Of a stretch of DNA of 64,000 nt, positions 60,781-64,000 are shown one piece after another (the first letter of the stretch is position 1; every line of letters starts with the position of its first letter). Source of the stretch: Treponema sp. UBA4377 (GTDB lineage: Bacteria; Spirochaetota; Spirochaetia; Treponematales; Treponemataceae). The stretch spans positions 1 to 64,000 of the forward strand of contig DGRX01000003.1 in NCBI GenBank assembly GCA_002391235.1, written 5' to 3'. The notes under the pieces are model-generated. The model worked only from the letters and a program-made list of their open reading frames with translations. It made no database searches and had not been told where the DNA came from. The position numbers and the translations under genes were made by a program.

Positions 60781-60786
60781 TGGGGA

Positions 60787-61266
60787 ATGGTTATCGCTGT
60801 TTTTCCAGGCTCCTTTGATCCGCCGACATACGGCCACTTGAACGTGATCGAGCGCGCGTCCGCTCTTTTTGACACGATAGACGTTTTGGTTTCTGTCAAT
60901 CCCGGAAAGTCTTCTCTGTTTTCCGCCCAAGAAAGGGTGGAGCTTTTAAAAGAAATGACCAAGAATTTCAATAACGTTCAAGTCCATTCCTGCGACACGC
61001 TTGTCGTCGAGTACGCAAAAAAAATCGGCGCCAAAGCCCTTTTGCGCGGAATAAGGAACACGCCCGACTTTTCATACGAGTTTGATTTGGCGCTTGTCAA
61101 CCGCTCGCTTAACGACGGAGTGGAGACTGTTTTCATTCCGACTGACCCAAAGTATTTTTCGGTCCGCTCAAGCGCCATCAAGGAATTGGCGGGCTATGGC
61201 GGCGATCTTTCCAAGATGGTTCCGCCCAACGTGCGAGAGGCGTTAAAGCAGAAGTTTAAAAAATAA
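60787..61266 (+). CDS. coaD: phosphopantetheine adenylyltransferase
   Basis: Penultimate enzyme of coenzyme A synthesis, a cytoplasmic hexamer. The 159 residues have the nucleotidyltransferase signature FPGSFDPPTYGHLNVIERA with the HxGH-type His at GH, LLRGIRNTPDFSYEFDLALVNR, and the late YFSVRSSAIKELAGYGGDLSKMVPPNV. Length and motifs are standard. The start is set by the protein beginning MVIAVFPGSFDP as usual for CoaD. ilvD follows 26 bases later and probably shares the transcript. Confidence 0.96.
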   Translation: MVIAVFPGSFDPPTYGHLNVIERASALFDTIDVLVSVNPGKSSLFSAQERVELLKEMTKNFNNVQVHSCDTLVVEYAKKIGAKALLRGIRNTPDFSYEFDLALVNRSLNDGVETVFIPTDPKYFSVRSSAIKELAGYGGDLSKMVPPNVREALKQKFKK

Positions 61267-61292
61267 ACGCTAATAAATTGGAGGACTAAAAT

Positions 61293-63035
61293 ATGGCAAC
61301 TGCAAAACAGACAAAGAAGGCCGCGGCGAGAGGCGCCGCCCCCAAAGGAAAGAAAAGCGACAGCGCCACAAAAGGCGCCGCCCGCGCTCCCCACAGAAGC
61401 CTTTTTTACGCGATGGGCTACACCGACGAAGAGCTTGACCGCCCGCTGGTCGGCGTTTGCTGCGCCAAAAACGAAATAATTCCCGGCCACTTTGAGCTGG
61501 ACAAAATCGCCGAGGCCGTCAAGGCCGGAATCCGCATGGCCGGCGGCACCCCGATTGAGTTTCCGGCTATCGGCGTTTGCGACGGAATCGCGATGGGCCA
61601 CGAAGGAATGAAGTACTCGCTTGTAACCCGCGAGCTTATCGCCGACAGCGTTGAGTGCGTCGCAAAAGCCCACCAGTTTGACGCGCTTGTAATGATTCCA
61701 AACTGCGACAAAATCGTTCCCGGAATGTTGATCGCCGCCGCGCGCTTGGATTTGCCAACGGTCTTCTGTTCGGGCGGCCCGATGATGCCCGGCCATCTTC
61801 CAGGCCGCGACGCGACCAATCCATATTCTGGAAAGAACCTTTCGCTTTCCGACATGTTCGAGGCCGTAGGAGGACTTTCCGCCGGAAAAATCAACGCGGC
61901 GCAATTGCGCGAGCTTGAGCAAGTGGCTTGCCCGGGCTGCGGCGCTTGCTCCGGCATGTTCACCGCCAACAGCATGAACTGCTTGACCGAAGTTTTGGGC
62001 TTGGGCCTTCCCGGAAACGGAACGATTCCCGCCGTGCAGGGCCGCCGCTTGGCGCTTGCAAAACATGCCGGAATGCAGGTTATGGAATTGTATAGAAGGG
62101 GAATCACCGCGCGCGCGATGATGACTAAGGATTCCTTTAGGAACGCCTTGACGGCCGACATGGCCTTGGGCTGCTCGTCAAACACAATCCTGCACGTTCC
62201 CGCCATCGCCCATGAGGCCGGAGTTCCGCTTGACCTTCACATGATTAACGAAATCAGCGAGAGGACGCCCAACCTTTGCCACTTGGCTCCGGCCGGCCAC
62301 ACCTTTATGTGCGAGCTTGACGACGCGGGCGGAGTTCAGGCGGTTTTGGCGGAACTTGCCAAAAAGAATTTAATCAAGACAAGCCTCATCACCGCGACTG
62401 GAAAGACGATCGCGCAAAACATCAAGGGCGTAAAAAACCGCAACCCGGAAATTTTGCGCCCGATAGAAAACCCGTATTCCGACAACGGAGGAATCGCCAT
62501 CCTATTCGGAAACCTGGCCCCGCGCGGAACTGTCGTAAAGAGAAGCGCCTGCGCCAAGGAATTGATGAAGCACACTGGCCCCGCGCGCGTATTTAACGAC
62601 GAAAGCGACGCGATGAAGGCCGTCCAGTCCCGCAAAATAAAGCCCGGCGACGTAGTCGTTATCCGCTACGAAGGACCAAAAGGAGGACCGGGCATGCGCG
62701 AAATGCTCGCGGTGACCGCCGCGCTCGCAGGCCAAGGCTTGGACAAGCAGGTCGCGCTCATCACCGACGGCCGCTTCTCGGGAGCCACCCGCGGAGCCTC
62801 TCTTGGCCACTGTTCACCCGAGGCTGCGGAAGGCGGCCCCATCGCGCTTGTAAAGGAAGGCGACATGATTACGCTTGACATCAACAACTACAAGATTCAC
62901 CTTGAAGTCAGCGACGCGGAATTGGAAAAGCGCCGCAAGTCCTGGAAAGCCCCCGAGCCCAAAGTCAAGACCGGCTATCTCGCTCGCTACGCCAAATTGG
63001 TCAGCAGCGCCGACAAAGGCGCGATTCTTGAGTAG
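61293..63035 (+). CDS. ilvD: dihydroxy-acid dehydratase
   Basis: Iron-sulfur enzyme of valine, isoleucine and leucine synthesis. The 580 residues carry the cluster cysteines in NCDKIVPGM and CPGCGACSGMFTANSMN and the late GPKGGPGMREML and DGRFSGATRGASLGHCSPEA motifs. The family usually begins near SDSATKGAARAPHRSL; here about 20 Lys/Ala/Gly-rich residues precede it (MATAKQTKKAAARGAAPKGK). GGAGGA before the first ATG supports that extended start. It is separated from ilvB by a long hairpin and a new promoter. Confidence 0.95.
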   Translation: MATAKQTKKAAARGAAPKGKKSDSATKGAARAPHRSLFYAMGYTDEELDRPLVGVCCAKNEIIPGHFELDKIAEAVKAGIRMAGGTPIEFPAIGVCDGIAMGHEGMKYSLVTRELIADSVECVAKAHQFDALVMIPNCDKIVPGMLIAAARLDLPTVFCSGGPMMPGHLPGRDATNPYSGKNLSLSDMFEAVGGLSAGKINAAQLRELEQVACPGCGACSGMFTANSMNCLTEVLGLGLPGNGTIPAVQGRRLALAKHAGMQVMELYRRGITARAMMTKDSFRNALTADMALGCSSNTILHVPAIAHEAGVPLDLHMINEISERTPNLCHLAPAGHTFMCELDDAGGVQAVLAELAKKNLIKTSLITATGKTIAQNIKGVKNRNPEILRPIENPYSDNGGIAILFGNLAPRGTVVKRSACAKELMKHTGPARVFNDESDAMKAVQSRKIKPGDVVVIRYEGPKGGPGMREMLAVTAALAGQGLDKQVALITDGRFSGATRGASLGHCSPEAAEGGPIALVKEGDMITLDINNYKIHLEVSDAELEKRRKSWKAPEPKVKTGYLARYAKLVSSADKGAILE

Positions 63036-63075
63036 CGCTTTTTGTAGCAATCCAATTATGTAAGGCAAGCCAAAG

Positions 63076-63175
63076 AAAACACGCGGAAGCGGAGTTCCGA
63101 CGCGAAAAAAAATCTGCACAAGCGAAGCGCGGAAGCCTTTTTTCGCGTTGGGTTTCCGCTGGGAGCGTGTTTTTT
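63076..63175 (+). terminator. long nested hairpin ending in a T-run between ilvD and ilvB
   Basis: Outer stem AAAACACGC (63076-63084) with GCGTGTTTT (63165-63173), continuing as T. Middle stem AGCGGA (63088-63093) with TCCGCT (63155-63160). Inner 14-bp stem from 63097-63110 with 63138-63151, built on CGACGCGAAAAAA. TTCCG (63095-63099) can instead pair with CGGAA (63130-63134). It should terminate the coaD-ilvD transcript; its length and alternative fold recall an attenuator, but no leader peptide with branched-chain codons is seen. Confidence 0.7.
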
Positions 63176-63184
63176 ATTTTGGTA

Positions 63185-63213
63185 TTGAATTTTTTATATT
63201 GTTATAGTATAAT
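63185..63213 (+). promoter_or_regulatory. ilvB promoter
   Basis: TTGAAT (63185-63190), 17 bases, TATAAT (63208-63213). Start near 63220, leader of about 23 bases with a purine-rich AAGGGTGTGG before the ATG. Confidence 0.7.
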
Positions 63214-63242
63214 TTTATAATTACTGGAAAAAGGGTGTGGAA

Positions 63243-64000
63243 ATGAAAATCTCAGGTTCTCAAGTAGTAATCGAATGCCTTGTCGAGCAAGGCGTTGACA
63301 CAATATTCGGATATCCGGGCGGCGCGATTCTTAACATTTACGACGAGTTGTACAAAAACTCCAAGCGCATCCGCCACATTCTTACGGCCCACGAGCAGGG
63401 CGCCGCGCACGCGGCCGACGGCTACGCGCGTTCCACCGGAAAAGTGGGCGTTTGCATGGCCACTAGCGGACCGGGCGCTACGAACCTTGTCACCGGAATC
63501 GCCACGGCCTACATGGACTCAAGCCCGATCGTCGCCATCACTTGCAACGTCGCGACAAGCCTTTTGGGAAAAGACTCCTTCCAGGAAATCGACATTTGCG
63601 GCGTGACGATGCCGATAACAAAGCACAACTTCATGGTCAAAAAAATCGAGGACTTGGCCGACACGATCCGCGCCGCCTTCCTTATCGCAAAGAGCGGCCG
63701 CCCGGGCCCGGTCTTGATTGACATTCCCAAGGAAGTGACCGACCCAAAAAATTTGATAGACTTCAAGCCGCTTAAAAAATTGGACGACTCCAAAAAGCTT
63801 TTGGAAAAATTCGCGCCCAACCTTAAGCGCGTCTTTAGCGTGGCAAAGCCCTCCGATTCTGAAATCAAGGCGGCCGCGAAACTCATAAACTCAAGCAAGC
63901 AGCCTGTCATTTACGCGGGCGGCGGCGTTATGATTTCAAACGCCACAAAAGAGCTTTTTGACTTTGCCGCAAAGGCAAACATTCCGGTTTCGGAAAGCCT
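63243..64000 (+). CDS. ilvB: acetolactate synthase large subunit, N-terminal part
   Basis: Thiamine-diphosphate enzyme making acetolactate, the first shared step of branched-chain amino-acid synthesis. The frame stays open to the window end (about 252 residues). Visible marks are IFGYPGGAILNIYDEL, LTAHEQGAAHAADGYARSTGKVG with the catalytic Glu of the TPP site, MATSGPGATNLVTGIATAYMDSSP, and SGRPGPVLIDIPKEV. The C-terminal half lies outside the window. It is transcribed apart from ilvD by its own promoter but in the same pathway. Confidence 0.95.
   Translation, partial: MKISGSQVVIECLVEQGVDTIFGYPGGAILNIYDELYKNSKRIRHILTAHEQGAAHAADGYARSTGKVGVCMATSGPGATNLVTGIATAYMDSSPIVAITCNVATSLLGKDSFQEIDICGVTMPITKHNFMVKKIEDLADTIRAAFLIAKSGRPGPVLIDIPKEVTDPKNLIDFKPLKKLDDSKKLLEKFAPNLKRVFSVAKPSDSEIKAAAKLINSSKQPVIYAGGGVMISNATKELFDFAAKANIPVSES

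Noticed and set aside
63036..63242. T-box riboswitch or leader-peptide attenuator for ilvB
   Set aside because: No T-box core sequence and no short frame rich in Leu, Ile or Val codons; the only ATG before the hairpin is followed at once by a stop.
1..64000. tRNA, rRNA, prophage or complete insertion sequence
   Set aside because: No TPsiC-arm-like GGTTCRANNCC with matching acceptor arms, no rRNA motifs, no phage structural genes and no transposase with terminal repeats were seen by reading; a covariance-model search would be needed to exclude small RNAs.

Overview
The window comes from a spirochaete, almost certainly a Treponema-like host-associated anaerobe. The evidence is the flagellar set with the spirochaetal collar protein FlbB and a FlgE that carries the lysine and cysteine used for the spirochaetal lysinoalanine crosslink. 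A UPF0164-family outer-membrane protein, Rpn-type PD-(D/E)XK nuclease genes, large secreted beta-helix and beta-barrel proteins, a eukaryotic-type hexokinase and a double-FeoA iron system point the same way. Genes are tightly packed on both strands. No tRNA, rRNA, CRISPR array, prophage or complete insertion sequence was seen, and no gene-free stretch exceeds about 300 bases.

Layout. 1-3849: start of an Rpn-type gene leaving the window on the minus strand, then argH and an amino-acid ABC transporter. 3846-7966: yajC-secD-secF-ispH under a perfect consensus promoter. 7998-18618: envelope genes, namely a UPF0164 protein, a 1004-residue repeat protein, a very large SpoIIE-type phosphatase receptor, a small Lys/Ala-rich protein and a LysM protein. 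18651-21740: ferrous-iron operon feoA-feoA-feoB plus a 55-residue Cys-rich membrane protein. 21739-28037 (minus): beta-propeller-like protein, degenerate LytM protein, two phosphohexomutases and a DnaQ-type exonuclease. 28078-34473: three beta-barrel-like outer-membrane proteins and an MGDG-synthase-type glycosyltransferase. 34470-38007: thiI divergent from a DUF4912 gene and a divergent GH57 protein. 38164-47468 (minus): a sugar-sensing cassette (membrane-tethered binding protein, YesM-type kinase, YesN-type regulator, lipoprotein binding protein) followed by the ChvE-MmsA-MmsB sugar importer. 47702-55327: a 2188-residue beta-helix lipoprotein and a second Rpn gene. 55359-60749: hexokinase overlapping flbB, then fliK-flgD-flgE. 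60752-64000: coaD-ilvD and the start of ilvB.

How the genes work together. Sugar uptake (ChvE-MmsAB), hexokinase and phosphohexomutases describe a carbohydrate fermenter. The sensing cassette probably controls the importer next to it. Sec accessory proteins and many signal-peptide proteins describe a cell that invests heavily in its envelope.

The most unexpected signal is regulatory. At argH, the SpoIIE-type gene, the LysM gene, the beta-propeller gene, thiI, the DUF4912 gene, coaD and perhaps the sensor operon, a good -10 box lies only 6-9 nt before the start codon with no usable Shine-Dalgarno sequence. This predicts leaderless or near-leaderless mRNAs. Other unexplained structure: a block shared by both Rpn upstream regions, tandem bulged hairpins at 38087-38168, nested inverted repeats at 47548-47636 and 63076-63175, and two LytM/M23-like domains without zinc ligands. 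All calls are by reading; no alignment or structure prediction was run.
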